Assembly: GCA_900316575.1 (NCBI GenBank)
Contig: ONDJ01000009.1
Location: 1-64,000 of the forward strand
Reading direction: 5' to 3'
Length of the DNA: 64,000 nt
DNA from: an uncultured Prevotellaceae bacterium
GTDB lineage: Bacteria; Bacteroidota; Bacteroidia; Bacteroidales; Bacteroidaceae
The notes under the pieces were generated by a model. That model made no database searches, was not told where the DNA came from, and was given only the letters and a program-made list of their open reading frames with translations. The position numbers and the translations under genes were made by a program. The stretch's first letter is position 1, and each line of letters opens with the position of its first letter. Shown here piece by piece: positions 1 through 9,325 of this stretch.

Positions 1-143
1 CAATGCATTGGACAATTGGACAATTTACAATCTGACAATTTCCACCGCGCTTCAAAACGTCCGCAGAATAGTCAAATAGTAAATAGTCAAATAGATTGGC
101 TGTCGAAGTGAAAAGGAAGAGCAATAGGCATGAAGCAAAAAAA

Positions 144-180
144 TTTTGACTACCAGAACGAAATCATCTGGTAGTCAAAA
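144..180 (-). terminator. Rho-independent terminator downstream of yebC
   Basis: A 14-bp perfect stem (144-157 with 167-180) and a 9-nt loop is bordered by A runs on the left and T/A runs on the right, so it could work in both directions. It lies about 55 nt beyond the yebC stop, on the side where leftward yebC transcription would end. Bases 1-143 contain only short AT-rich repeats of the kind seen around 977-1215, and I see no gene there. Confidence 0.75.
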
Positions 181-235
181 AACATACTTTTTGGGGTTGA
201 ATAGCCAATACTCAACCTATGCTCTGAAGCTCAGA

Positions 236-961
236 TCATTCGGGCTTCATGTTGGTGAAGACGGTTTGTACGTCGTCGAACTCTTCGAGTTTTTCTACCA
301 TTTTGTCGATGGCTTCGCGCTGTTCGGGGGTGACGTCCTTGAGGTCGTTGGGGATGTAGGTGAACTCGCCGCCTACTTCCTCAAAACCGATGTCTTCGAG
401 GTGTTTTTGGATTTCGCCGTAGCTCTTTGGGTCGCCGTAGATGGTGAGTGTGCCTTCTTCGGGGTCTTCGTCGTATTCGTCCTCTACGCCATAGTCGATG
501 AGGTCGAGGATGAGTTCGTCCATATCGATGCCTTCTTTTTTCTTGAAGGTGAAGACGCACTTGTGGTCGAAGAGAAAGGCGAGGCTCCCCATGGTGCCGA
601 GGTTGCCGTTGAATTTATTGAACACAGAGCGTACGTCGCCCACGGTGCGTGTGGGGTTGTCGGTGAGGGTATCTACGAAGATGGCTATGCCGTGGGGTCC
701 GTAGCCTTCGTAGGTCATGGTTTTGTAGTCGCTTTGGTCTTTGCCCATAGCGTTTTTGATGGCGCGCTCAATGTTGTCCTTGGGCATGTTCTCGCGCTTG
801 GCTGTGGCTATGATGGCACGCAGCGTGGGATTGTTTTCGGGTTCAGGCCCGCCTGCCTTTACGGCTATGGCTATCTGCTTGCCGATGCGGGTGAAGGTTT
901 TGGCCATGTGGCCCCAGCGTTTGAGCTTGCTGGCTTTGCGGTATTCAAATGCTCTTCCCAT
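236..961 (-). CDS. yebC: YebC/PmpR-family translation or transcription factor
   Basis: The 241-aa product has the family's expected length. It opens with the signature Met-Gly-Arg-Ala-Phe-Glu-Tyr-Arg-Lys followed by a basic helix. The centre has the conserved segments around 'ENMPKDNIERAIKNA' and 'YEGYGPHGIAIFVD', and the C-terminal half is acidic, as is usual. The family acts in the cytosol, either as a DNA-binding regulator or as a ribosome-associated factor that relieves stalling at proline stretches; which role applies here cannot be read from sequence. It is a single gene with its own 3' terminator, separated from pheT by repeats and a four-helix-bundle gene. Confidence 0.95.
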   Translation of the reverse strand: MGRAFEYRKASKLKRWGHMAKTFTRIGKQIAIAVKAGGPEPENNPTLRAIIATAKRENMPKDNIERAIKNAMGKDQSDYKTMTYEGYGPHGIAIFVDTLTDNPTRTVGDVRSVFNKFNGNLGTMGSLAFLFDHKCVFTFKKKEGIDMDELILDLIDYGVEDEYDEDPEEGTLTIYGDPKSYGEIQKHLEDIGFEEVGGEFTYIPNDLKDVTPEQREAIDKMVEKLEEFDDVQTVFTNMKPE

Positions 962-976
962 AATATTATTTTACTA

Positions 977-1215
977 TTTGACAATTTACAATTTGACAAT
1001 TCTGCGGATGTTTCGGGATGCAGTAGTAAATTGTAAGTTATAAAAATATTAGATGTTTGATGTGAGATGTTTTTTTGTTGAAACGATTGATTTGACAATT
1101 TACAATTTGACAATTCTGCGGACGTTTCGGGATGCAGTAGTAAATTGTAAGTTATAAAAATATTAGATGTTTGATGTGAGATGTTTTTTTGTTGAAACGA
1201 TTGATTTGACAATTA
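977..1215. repeat. 114-bp direct tandem repeat, two copies plus an 11-bp third start
   Basis: Copies start at 977 and 1091 and begin again at 1205 (period 114 bp). They differ at very few positions, for example t/c within 'gcggaTgtttcgg'. The unit contains TTTGACAATTTACAATTTG-type motifs that also occur around 15-45 and 1540-1567. The last copy holds the 3' end of the four-helix-bundle gene, so the repeat duplicates the end of that gene together with its downstream spacer. Confidence 0.9.
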
Positions 1216-1528
1216 TCTTCAGTAATTCTTCACATTCACTTTGCAGAGGTTCTAATCTCTTTGCTGGTAGCAATTCTGCTTCTGTTATAATTTCTAACCA
1301 ATGCCTTGTTTCATCAAGTTCTTCTTCTACGTTTTTGAGTTTATTGATGAAGTCTCTTTCAGATTTTGCTAAACACGCTGCTCTATAATTGGCTGCTGGA
1401 GATGTTCCCGAGCGAACTACTTGTGCAGCTATAGCCCTACCCGAAATTGTGCTAGGCATGCTATCGACCATTCTTATAACCCGAATTGAAAAGATTTTGA
1501 ACCTCTCTTTTAATTCGTCTTGTGTCAT
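1163..1528 (-). CDS. Four helix bundle protein (S23 / rRNA intervening-sequence protein family)
   Basis: The 121-aa product has the family layout: a basic N-terminal helix, then 'AAQVVRSGTSPAANYRAA', then 'DFINKLKNVEEELDETRHWL', then a Leu-rich last helix. Homologues were first seen as ORFs inside 23S rRNA intervening sequences, but most in Bacteroidota are free-standing and of unknown function. The last residues (around KHLTSNI) are encoded inside a 114-bp direct repeat, and both flanks carry TTTGACAATT repeats, so the gene sits in a repeat-bounded cassette between yebC and pheT. The start is the ATG at 1528, about 40 nt from the pheT stop. Confidence 0.85.
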   Translation of the reverse strand: MTQDELKERFKIFSIRVIRMVDSMPSTISGRAIAAQVVRSGTSPAANYRAACLAKSERDFINKLKNVEEELDETRHWLEIITEAELLPAKRLEPLQSECEELLKIIVKSIVSTKKHLTSNI

Positions 1529-1567
1529 GGAAGAATTTGTCTAATAGTAAATTGTCAAATTGTCAAA

Positions 1568-4033
1568 TTAACGAAGTTGTGCCCCAAGTTGGGCAGTCAA
1601 CTGAGAGATGATTTTATTCATGATGGCGTCGGTCTGCTTGTCTTTCATGGTTTTGCTGTCGTCCTGAAGTTGGAAGTTGACAGCATAGCTCTTCTTGCCT
1701 TCGGGCAGGTTTTTGCCTTCATAAACGTCGAAGAGACGTACGCGCTTGAGGAGTTTCTTTTCAGCCTGTTGGGCGATGCGCTCTATGTCGGCAAATTGTA
1801 CGTTTTTGTCAACGAGCAGTGCCAGGTCGCGGCTTACGGCGGGGAACTTGCTGATTTCGCTGAAGGTGAGCTTCACGCGCTCGGCGGCTTTCATCAGGGC
1901 GTTCCAGTCTAATTCGGCGAAATAGACGCTCTGCGCGATGTCTAATTGAGCGGTTAGAGCTTTGGCTACGAGTCCAAACTCTGCTACGATGCGCCCGCTG
2001 CGTTCTTTGATGGCGAGGGAGCGCGAGAAGAGGTCGTTCGCGCCATTCTCTATGACGTAGGCCTTCATGGGCAGTCCCAGGCGGCGCAGAATGTGGAGCA
2101 CGGTGGCTTTGAGCTGGAACACGGTGGTTTCTTCGTCGGGATGTGCCCAGGAGCCTGTGACACGCTTTCCGGTGAGCCACAGCCCGAGGCGCAGACCTTC
2201 GCTATAGGGGGCAAGTTCGCGTTCGGGGTTGCGGCGTGAGGCATCGTAGTGGTAGCAATTGCCAAACTCGAAGAAGGCGAGGTCGGCGGCCTTGCGGTTG
2301 ATGTTGTGGCGCAGGCTTTCTAATCCACCGAAAAGCAGGGTGCGACGCATCACGCCCAAGTCGCTACTCAGGGGATTGAGCACGCGCACAAGGCCATCGG
2401 CATCATAGTGCTTCAGCTCAGCGTAATAGGCCTCGCGTGTGAGCGAATTGTTCATGATTTCGCGGTAGCCGGCTCCAACGAGCTGTTCGCTAATGAGCTG
2501 TTGCAGGCGATAGGAACGGTCGGTTGGTGTCTCTACGGTGAGGCTTGACTTCACGCTGGTGGGTATCTCTACGTTGTTGTAGCCATAGATGCGCAAGATG
2601 TCTTCTGCCACGTCGCAGGGGCGTTGCACATCCACACGATAGGCAGGCACGTCAAGCACGAGGCCTTCTGCGCTTTCTTCTACAATCTGCATTTCGAGCG
2701 ACGTGACGATGCTTTTCACCACTTCTGCGGGAATTTCCTTGCCTGCGAGGTCGCAGAGATACTGGTACGTGAGGTTCACACGGAAGCTCTGCGGCAATTC
2801 GCGAGCCACAACATCGCGCACGTCCATAGCAATGGTTCCGCCAGCGAGTTCTTTGACGAGCATGGCAGCTGCCTTGATGGCATATACCTGCCCATCGGGG
2901 TCGATGCCGCGCTCGAAACGGAAGGAGGCATCAGTGCTGAGACCGTGTCGGCGAGCACTCTTGCGTATCCATGTGGGGTGGAAATAGGCACTCTCGAGGA
3001 GCACGTTTCGCGTGGTGTCGTACGTGCCTGAGCCTTTTCCGCCAAAGACGCCGGCGATGCACATAGCTTCCTTGGTGTTGCAGATAGCAAGGTCGCGTTC
3101 GGAAAGGGTATGCGTTTCGCCATCGAGGGTTACGAAGGGTGTGCCTTCGGGCAAGGTGCGTACGATGACTTCGCCGCCTTCAATCATGTCGGCATCAAAG
3201 CAGTGGAGCGGCTGGCCATAGGCCATCATGATGTAGTTGGTAATATCTACGATATTGTTGATGGGGCGCAAGCCGATGGTGGTAAGTTTGCGCTTGAGCC
3301 AATCGGGGCTTTCCTTGACTTCGCATCCTTTGATACTGACAGCAACGTAACGCGGACAGGCCTCGGCGTTCTCTATGCGAACAGAGATGTCCAAGTCGTG
3401 ATTGTCGGCCTTGAAACTATCTACTGACGGGCGGCTCAAGGACGTTTCGTATCCATTTTGCACCAAATAGGCATAAAGGTCGCGAGCCACACCATAGTGC
3501 GAACAGGCATCGGCGCGGTTGGGCGTGATGTCCACTTCAAGCACATAGTCGCTCTCAAGGTGGAAGTATTCGGCGGCGGGAAGTCCTACGGGCGTTTCGG
3601 CGGGAAGGACCACGATGCCCTCATGGCTTGTGCCCACGCCGATTTCGTCTTCGGCACATATCATGCCGCAGCTTTCCACACCGCGAAGCTTTGATTTTTT
3701 AATGGTAAATTCCTTGTCGCCGTCGTAGAGTTTCGTGCCCAGTGTGGCAACAACAACTTTCTGACCCGCCGCCACGTTGGGGGCTCCGCAAACAATCTGA
3801 GCTGGTTCTGCCGCTCCTATATTTACGGTGCAGACGTGCATGTGGTCGCTGTCGGGATGGGGCTCGCAGGTGAGCACCTCGCCTACGACCAAGCCGCGCA
3901 GTCCGCCGCGAATGGATTCGGCCTCCTCCACGCTGCCCACTTCCAAGCCTATACTCGTCAGTGCAGCGGCCACTTCCTCAGCACTGAGCGGACAGCGCAC
4001 GTATTCTTTCAGCCAATTATATGAGATATTCAT
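1568..4033 (-). CDS. pheT: Phenylalanine-tRNA ligase beta subunit
   Basis: At 821 aa it is full length for the bacterial long-form beta subunit. The domain order is as expected: N-terminal 'MNISYNWLKEYV'; an EMAP/tRNA-binding OB fold (about 40-155); B3/B4 editing domain with 'GLRPINNIVDITNYIM'; B5 domain; catalytic-like core ('GYREIMNNSLT'); and a C-terminal anticodon-binding FDX-ACB domain with 'FPAVSRDLALLVD'. It pairs with PheS, which is not in this window, to charge tRNA-Phe. The next gene to its right (4079) is on the same strand 45 nt away, so they may be co-transcribed. Confidence 0.98.
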   Translation of the reverse strand: MNISYNWLKEYVRCPLSAEEVAAALTSIGLEVGSVEEAESIRGGLRGLVVGEVLTCEPHPDSDHMHVCTVNIGAAEPAQIVCGAPNVAAGQKVVVATLGTKLYDGDKEFTIKKSKLRGVESCGMICAEDEIGVGTSHEGIVVLPAETPVGLPAAEYFHLESDYVLEVDITPNRADACSHYGVARDLYAYLVQNGYETSLSRPSVDSFKADNHDLDISVRIENAEACPRYVAVSIKGCEVKESPDWLKRKLTTIGLRPINNIVDITNYIMMAYGQPLHCFDADMIEGGEVIVRTLPEGTPFVTLDGETHTLSERDLAICNTKEAMCIAGVFGGKGSGTYDTTRNVLLESAYFHPTWIRKSARRHGLSTDASFRFERGIDPDGQVYAIKAAAMLVKELAGGTIAMDVRDVVARELPQSFRVNLTYQYLCDLAGKEIPAEVVKSIVTSLEMQIVEESAEGLVLDVPAYRVDVQRPCDVAEDILRIYGYNNVEIPTSVKSSLTVETPTDRSYRLQQLISEQLVGAGYREIMNNSLTREAYYAELKHYDADGLVRVLNPLSSDLGVMRRTLLFGGLESLRHNINRKAADLAFFEFGNCYHYDASRRNPERELAPYSEGLRLGLWLTGKRVTGSWAHPDEETTVFQLKATVLHILRRLGLPMKAYVIENGANDLFSRSLAIKERSGRIVAEFGLVAKALTAQLDIAQSVYFAELDWNALMKAAERVKLTFSEISKFPAVSRDLALLVDKNVQFADIERIAQQAEKKLLKRVRLFDVYEGKNLPEGKKSYAVNFQLQDDSKTMKDKQTDAIMNKIISQLTAQLGAQLR

Positions 4034-4078
4034 TTACTCCGTATTTATATATATACAATATAAGAGGGAAGCGTACAC

Positions 4079-4897
4079 TTATTCCTCAGTTTTTTTGGCA
4101 CGTGAGGAACGCTTACGCTTTGGCTTTTCAGCGGGCTTCTCTATCTTGATGCCTGCCAGCTCGGGGTCAATCATAATACGACCGCAGTATTCGCAAACGA
4201 TAATCTTTTTGCGCATACGAATATCTAATTGGCGCTGTGGGGGTATCTTGTTGAAACAGCCTCCGCAGGCATCGCGTTGCACATATACGATGCCAAGACC
4301 ATTGCGGCTGTTGCGACGAATGCGCTTGAAACTGGTGAGCAGACGGGGCTCAATGGTCATTTCGAGGTTATTGGCCTTTTCGCGCAGTTTGTCTTCTTCA
4401 ATGCGCGTTTCAGCAATGATTTCATCAAGCTCGGCCTTTTTCACGTCGAGGTCAGCACGTCGGTCGTCAAGAGTCTGGCGACTGTTGCGAAGCGTTTCGT
4501 TGCGCTCGTTGATACCAGCCTCGGCTTCACGAATGCGCTTTTCCTGAAGCTCTTTCTCAAGTTTCTGGTACTCTATCTCCTTGTTGAGCATGTCGTACTC
4601 GCGATTATTCTTCACGTCGTTCAATTGCTGATTATAGCGGTCGGTTAGGGCTTCGCTTTCAGCAATCTTACTGCGCATCATAGCGATGTCGCTCTGAAGC
4701 GTCTCGTTTTCTTCGGTGAGTTTACCAATACGCGTTGTTAGACCCTCGATTTCGTCTTCAAGGTCCTGCACCTCCAAGGGAAGTTCGCCACGAAGCGTGC
4801 GAATTTCGTCAATCTTCGACAAAATGGTCTGAAGCTTAAACAGCGCTTCAAGCTTTTGTTCCACGGTCATATCTCGACCGACATTCTTTTTTGCCAT
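4079..4897 (-). CDS. Coiled-coil protein with C4-type zinc ribbon
   Basis: The 272-aa product has about 190 residues of heptad-rich coiled coil (roughly 15-195), then a zinc ribbon with two Cys-x-x-Cys pairs ('CGGC' and 'CEYC', about residues 220-245), and a basic Lys/Arg-rich C terminus. This is the bacterial zf-RING_7-type family, which commonly lies beside the Nif3-like gene, as here (17 nt apart). Its role is poorly defined; nucleic-acid or ribosome association is an inference from the basic tail and zinc ribbon. Confidence 0.85.
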   Translation of the reverse strand: MAKKNVGRDMTVEQKLEALFKLQTILSKIDEIRTLRGELPLEVQDLEDEIEGLTTRIGKLTEENETLQSDIAMMRSKIAESEALTDRYNQQLNDVKNNREYDMLNKEIEYQKLEKELQEKRIREAEAGINERNETLRNSRQTLDDRRADLDVKKAELDEIIAETRIEEDKLREKANNLEMTIEPRLLTSFKRIRRNSRNGLGIVYVQRDACGGCFNKIPPQRQLDIRMRKKIIVCEYCGRIMIDPELAGIKIEKPAEKPKRKRSSRAKKTEE

Positions 4898-4914
4898 AAG
4901 GGTAAAAGTTTTGT

Positions 4915-5700
4915 TTATTTTTCAGTAAAAATTTCTTCGGGATTGGTTGCGGTGAAAGTTTCTATACGCATAGTGGGGCAGGCTTCGCTCAACACTTTGG
5001 ATAGAAGTTCCACCACGTGGATTTCACTCTGATAATGCCCCAGGGCGCAAACCATGATGCGGTCCGTGTAGTCGAAATAAGCGTGGTGACCCATTTCGCC
5101 AGTGATAAAAACATCGGCACCTGCTTGTACGGCATCTTTCAGAAACGAAGAACCAGCACCCATACACATCGCAACGCGCCTCACCGCCGCTGTATGGGCT
5201 GGCGAATGCATCATCCACTGGGTGTTAAACGCTTGGTTCAAGGCCTTCAGAAAAGCCGCCACGCTCATTGCCTCGGGCAAATCGCCAATGGCACCACTAC
5301 CCCCAAGTCCACTTTCGAGCGGATGTAAGAAGGCCACATCCTTCAAGCCCAACTTTTCAGCAGCATAGAAATTCACACCGCCAAAAGCATTGTCCAAATT
5401 GGTATGAGCCGCATAAATTGCAATGTCCTGCTTGATGGCTCGCATCACAATGCGCTCAATATAATTCCCATCGCTGATGCGCTTGAGCCCATGAAAGAGC
5501 AGTGGATGGTGCGCAACAATTAGGTTGCAGCCTCTTTCCTCTGCAACGCGGACGACTTCCTCGGTAACGTCCAAACACAACAATGCCCCTGACAACTCAC
5601 GCTCTGTTAATCCAATCTGCAAGCCAGCATTGTCGTAGCTCTCTTGCAGGGACAGAGGCGCGAAATTTTCAAGGGCGCGTACAGCTTCCTTTATTTTCAC
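4915..5700 (-). CDS. Nif3-like dinuclear metal centre hexameric protein
   Basis: Family markers are 'QESYDNAGLQIG' near the N terminus, 'IVAHHPLLFHGLKRI' (metal-ligand His residues), 'YAAHTNLDNAFGGVN' and the C-terminal 'GEMGHHAYFDY'. An open frame extends to an ATG at 5718, but the family normally starts at the Lys-Ile-Lys-Glu segment, so I place the start at GTG 5700. A TACTTTTGC -7-like box on the minus strand (5704-5712) immediately upstream also favours the shorter protein. The function is uncertain (GTP cyclohydrolase I type 2 or NIF3 family). It forms a probable operon with the zinc-ribbon gene at 4079-4897. Confidence 0.85.
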   Translation of the reverse strand: MKIKEAVRALENFAPLSLQESYDNAGLQIGLTERELSGALLCLDVTEEVVRVAEERGCNLIVAHHPLLFHGLKRISDGNYIERIVMRAIKQDIAIYAAHTNLDNAFGGVNFYAAEKLGLKDVAFLHPLESGLGGSGAIGDLPEAMSVAAFLKALNQAFNTQWMMHSPAHTAAVRRVAMCMGAGSSFLKDAVQAGADVFITGEMGHHAYFDYTDRIMVCALGHYQSEIHVVELLSKVLSEACPTMRIETFTATNPEEIFTEK

Positions 5701-5761
5701 GCCGCAAAAGTAATGCAATTCATTTGAAAACGCATCCCCCCGCCCAAAATTTGTTTGATTT

Positions 5762-6574
5762 TTATGCGTATGCCGCCGCCACTTGATTGGTAAGGACTAT
5801 AAAATCCTCTACCGAAAGTTGCTCAGGACGGCGCGTAAGCATCGGCGCTGAAAGCAACTCGCCATGGTCTATCTGCAAACCACGCTCGTTGTTCATTTGT
5901 TGCAGCAATCCGCGCAACGTGCCGCGAAGCATCTTCCGACGCTGATTGAAAACAGTCTTTACAAGACGCTTGTAGAGCACTTCATCGCAACCAAGCTGAG
6001 CCCGCGAATTGCGCATCATTCTAATGACAGCACTGCGCACCTTGGGCGGCGGATTAAACACATCGGGCTCTACCGTAAAAAGATATTCCACATCATACCA
6101 AGGTTGCACCAAAGCCGTAAGTATGCCGAAGGCTTTGCTGCCAGGCTTTGCCGCAAGACGTTCGGCCACCTCCTTTTGTATCATCCCCGTACAGCAAGGA
6201 ATAAGTTCGCGATGCTCCACAACACGCAAAAAAATCTGCGAACTTATATTATAAGGATAATTCCCCGTGAGCACAAAGGGACCGCCAAACGTACGCTCCA
6301 AGTGCATCTTCAAGAAATCGTCAGGGATGATGTCTTCATCTGCAAACTGCGGGAAATGCTGGCGCAAGTAGTCCACACTCTCGTGGTCGAGTTCCACCAC
6401 GCGCAGCAGCCTCCCTTTCTTCAAAAGAAACTGCGTAAGCACACCAGTTCCTGGACCCACTTCAAGAATAGGAAAATCTGGGCAAGCATCGACCGTGTCG
6501 GCTATGCGGCTTGCGGTAGAGAGGTCAGTGAGAAAGTGCTGACCAAGCGATTTCTTGGGACGTACGTAGTGCAT
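5762..6574 (-). CDS. rsmA: 16S rRNA (adenine1518-N6/adenine1519-N6)-dimethyltransferase
   Basis: The 270-aa product starts 'VRPKKSLGQHFLTD', the classical RsmA/KsgA opening. SAM-binding motif I is 'LEVGPGTGVLTQFL' (about 37-50), and the catalytic Asn-Tyr-Pro-Tyr ('TGNYPYNIS') is present. It dimethylates two adjacent adenines in helix 45 of 16S rRNA. It is transcribed leftward from its own promoter and divergently from the membrane-protein gene at 6769. Confidence 0.97.
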   Translation of the reverse strand: MHYVRPKKSLGQHFLTDLSTASRIADTVDACPDFPILEVGPGTGVLTQFLLKKGRLLRVVELDHESVDYLRQHFPQFADEDIIPDDFLKMHLERTFGGPFVLTGNYPYNISSQIFLRVVEHRELIPCCTGMIQKEVAERLAAKPGSKAFGILTALVQPWYDVEYLFTVEPDVFNPPPKVRSAVIRMMRNSRAQLGCDEVLYKRLVKTVFNQRRKMLRGTLRGLLQQMNNERGLQIDHGELLSAPMLTRRPEQLSVEDFIVLTNQVAAAYA

Positions 6575-6625
6575 CGTTGCTGAAAGAATGGAAAATAAAA
6601 ACGGGTAGCCATCTCGCTTCGCGAA

Positions 6626-6656
6626 GCAAAAGTAGCAATAATGTACTTATTCCAAA
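6626..6656 (-). promoter_or_regulatory. Candidate Bacteroidota promoter for rsmA
   Basis: On the minus strand, a -33 TTTG (CAAA at 6653-6656), an 18-nt spacer and a -7 TACTTTTGC (6626-6634) match the Bacteroidota primary sigma pattern TTTG-N(~19)-TAnnTTTGC. The leader to the rsmA ATG would be about 45 nt. Confidence 0.6.
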
Positions 6657-6706
6657 GACGGCTTACAACGATTTCTATGGAAAAAGTCTTAACTTTCCTT
6701 ACTTGT

Positions 6707-6738
6707 TTTGCAGAAATAGGAATAATGTTTACATTTGC
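6707..6738 (+). promoter_or_regulatory. Bacteroidota promoter for the YbhN-like gene
   Basis: TTTG at 6707-6710, a 19-nt spacer and TACATTTGC at 6730-6738 match the phylum's consensus exactly. The predicted transcript starts a few bases later and gives a leader of about 25 nt, which settles the gene start at ATG 6769 rather than the further upstream in-frame start at 6577. Confidence 0.75.
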
Positions 6739-6768
6739 CCCTTGAACAACAAACGACATTCTCATCCA

Positions 6769-7743
6769 ATGCTCAAAACTATTCTCAAGATAGTGCTTCC
6801 TTTTGTGCTTGGCGCGGCCATCCTTTGGTGGATGTATCGCGGCGAAGACTTTGCAGCATTGTGGCATGTCGTAACAAAAGAAATGAAATGGGGCTGGATG
6901 TTGTTCTCCTTTGTATTCGGAGCATTGGCCATGGTGGTACGCGCCGTGCGTTGGCGTATGACGCTTGAGCCACTGGGCGAAAAACCACGCCTACGGACAG
7001 CCATAGATGCCGTCTTCCTATCGTATGGAGCCAGCCTTGTGGTGCCACGTATTGGCGAAGTGATGCGTTGTGGGACGTTGAAACGCATGGACAGCATCTC
7101 TTTCTCAAAAGGCGTAGGCACCGTACTGACCGAGCGCATTGTTGATTCCCTACTCATCGTCGCGCTCACCGTCCTCTCCCTCTTTTCACAACTACCCGTT
7201 TTTCTCAACTTCCTGCGCACCACGGGTATCACACCTTCAGGACTTATAAACCGATTTACTCAAACGGGATACATCGTCACCGCCGTTTGCGTCATAGCAC
7301 TCGTTGTAGGACTATCATTGTTAGCATCGCGCTACGCCGTGCTACGTGGGGGACGCGACTTGCTTAGAGACGTAAAAGACGGCATACTCTCCTTGCGCCA
7401 AGTGCGCCGTCCTGTGCTCTATTGGATATTGTCGCTAAGCATCTGGATGTGCTACTTCCTGCATTTCTACATCGCTTTCTTTTGCTTCAAAGAAACAGCC
7501 GAATTTCCCCTTTTGGGAGCATTTCTCGTGTTCTGCGTCGGCTCGTTTGCTGTATTGGTTCCAACGCCCAACGGAGCAGGTCCGTGGCACTTTGCTGTGA
7601 AAACCATGCTCGTCATCTATGGCATAGCCGAAGCACCCGCAGTAATGTTCGCCTTAGTGGTCCACACCGTGCAAACGCTACTTGTAGCAGTGCTCGGAAT
7701 TTGCGCTTGGGCAGATCTGAATACCATCAAGATAAAACGTTGA
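6769..7743 (+). CDS. YbhN/UPF0104-type lysylphosphatidylglycerol synthase-like transmembrane protein
   Basis: The 324-aa integral membrane protein has about eight hydrophobic segments. Family segments are 'MEWRMTLEP'-like 'AVRWRMTLEPLG', 'SYGASLVVPRIGEVMRCG' and 'PTPNGAGPWHFAVKTML'. The family is the flippase-like half of MprF and related proteins; the substrate is not predictable. The start at 6769 is preferred because the 64 residues before it are non-conserved-looking and overlap the promoter. The next gene, pepD, follows after 40 nt. Confidence 0.85.
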   Translation: MLKTILKIVLPFVLGAAILWWMYRGEDFAALWHVVTKEMKWGWMLFSFVFGALAMVVRAVRWRMTLEPLGEKPRLRTAIDAVFLSYGASLVVPRIGEVMRCGTLKRMDSISFSKGVGTVLTERIVDSLLIVALTVLSLFSQLPVFLNFLRTTGITPSGLINRFTQTGYIVTAVCVIALVVGLSLLASRYAVLRGGRDLLRDVKDGILSLRQVRRPVLYWILSLSIWMCYFLHFYIAFFCFKETAEFPLLGAFLVFCVGSFAVLVPTPNGAGPWHFAVKTMLVIYGIAEAPAVMFALVVHTVQTLLVAVLGICAWADLNTIKIKR

Positions 7744-7783
7744 TATTTCTTTAAACTATAAACCTTAAAAAACGAATAACACC

Positions 7784-9241
7784 ATGACAGAAATCAGCAA
7801 ACTCCATCCCCAAGCCATTTGGGAAAACTTCGACAAGCTCTGCGCCGTCCCCCACCCCAGCGGACATTTAGACAAAATCCAACAATTTCTGCTTGATTGG
7901 GCAGCCGAGCGTGGCATTGAAGCCTTTAAGGACGCGGGCGAAAACATCGTGATGCGCAAACCCGCAACCCCCGGAATGGAAAACCGCAAAGTCGTTACTA
8001 TGCAGGCACACATGGACATGGTGCCACAGAAAGCCAAAGACTCCACCCACAACTTCGAAACCGACCCTATCCAACCCTACATTGACGGCGAATGGGTAAA
8101 AGCACGTGGCACCACACTCGGAAGCGACGACGGCATGGGCGTAGCTACCATCATGGCTGTCATGGAAGACAAAGAACTTCAGCACGGCCCTATCGAAGGC
8201 TTCATCACCGCCGACGAAGAAACTACCATGTACGGCGTAAACCACATGGAGCCCGGCACACTTCATGGCGATTACCTCATGAACCTCGACAACGAAACCG
8301 AAGGAGAATTCGTCATCGGCAGTGCTGGAGGCATAAACCTCACCGCCCAACTTGAGTACGACCCCGTTGCTCCACAAGCCGATGCGGCAGTACAAATTGT
8401 ATTACAAGGACTCAAAGGCGGACACAGCGGACTTGAAATCAACGAAGGACGCGCAAATGCCAACAAGCTCATGGCTCGCGTAGTGCGCAAAGCCATAGCC
8501 GACCTCGGCGCAGAACTCGCCACATGGGTAGGCGGCAACATGCGCAACGCCATTCCCAACAACGCCGAAGTAGTGCTCGCCGTGCCAGCCAACAAGGTAG
8601 AGCAACTCAAGCAAGACGTTGCTCATTGGGGCAAAGTGTTCTGTGCCGAATACGAAGGAATAGAAGACACCATACGCATCGAAGCCGAAACCATAGCCCT
8701 ACCCGCAGAGCGCGTACCCGAAGAAGTACAAAACAAACTCGTTTGCGCCATCGGAGCCTGCCACAACGGTGTCTTGCGCTTCATCCCAGGCATTGGCGAC
8801 ATCGTAGAAACATCCTCCAACCTAGCCATCGTAGAAATCGGCAGCGGCAAAGCATTCTTCAAAGACCTCATTCGCTCCTCCATGCGCTCACAACGCGAAT
8901 ATCTCGAAGAGGTTCTCACCAGCTGTTTCTGCCTTGCAGGCATGAGCGTTGAAGTAGGCGGAGCATACACCGAATGGCAACCCGCCTTGAAGAACGAAAT
9001 GGTTGACCTCATGCGCACCGTATATAAAGATATGTATAACGAAGAAGCCAAAGTACAAGTAGTACACGCAGGCTTAGAGTGCAGCATCATAGGAGCCATG
9101 TATCCACACATGGACATCGTCAGCTTCGGTCCCACGCTCCGCAGCCCGCACACACCCAACGAGCGTTGCCTCATCAACACAGTAGGCAAATACTACGACT
9201 TCGTAAAAGAAGTTTTGAAGCGCGTACCCGCAAAACAATAA
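7784..9241 (+). CDS. pepD: Aminoacyl-histidine dipeptidase (peptidase M20C)
   Basis: The 485-aa product is a full-length cytosolic Xaa-His dipeptidase. Visible metal-ligand motifs are 'MQAHMDMVPQK', 'TLGSDDGMGVA' and 'TADEETTMYGV', plus the substrate-side 'GLKGGHSGLEI' and the C-terminal 'SFGPTLRSPHTPNE'. It releases free amino acids from dipeptides. A second, diverged copy lies beyond the prophage (58332-59783), so the organism has at least two. Confidence 0.96.
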   Translation: MTEISKLHPQAIWENFDKLCAVPHPSGHLDKIQQFLLDWAAERGIEAFKDAGENIVMRKPATPGMENRKVVTMQAHMDMVPQKAKDSTHNFETDPIQPYIDGEWVKARGTTLGSDDGMGVATIMAVMEDKELQHGPIEGFITADEETTMYGVNHMEPGTLHGDYLMNLDNETEGEFVIGSAGGINLTAQLEYDPVAPQADAAVQIVLQGLKGGHSGLEINEGRANANKLMARVVRKAIADLGAELATWVGGNMRNAIPNNAEVVLAVPANKVEQLKQDVAHWGKVFCAEYEGIEDTIRIEAETIALPAERVPEEVQNKLVCAIGACHNGVLRFIPGIGDIVETSSNLAIVEIGSGKAFFKDLIRSSMRSQREYLEEVLTSCFCLAGMSVEVGGAYTEWQPALKNEMVDLMRTVYKDMYNEEAKVQVVHAGLECSIIGAMYPHMDIVSFGPTLRSPHTPNERCLINTVGKYYDFVKEVLKRVPAKQ

Positions 9242-9325
9242 GTCTCACTCCCATTATCGCTCATAACCCTTAGATACATGGTACCACCCATGATAAATAA
9301 CCTAGAGCGAGCTTACCTATAAACA

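Noticed and set aside
146-1036. Plus-strand 296-codon open frame opposite yebC
   Set aside because: It is antisense to a clear yebC gene, with unnatural composition.
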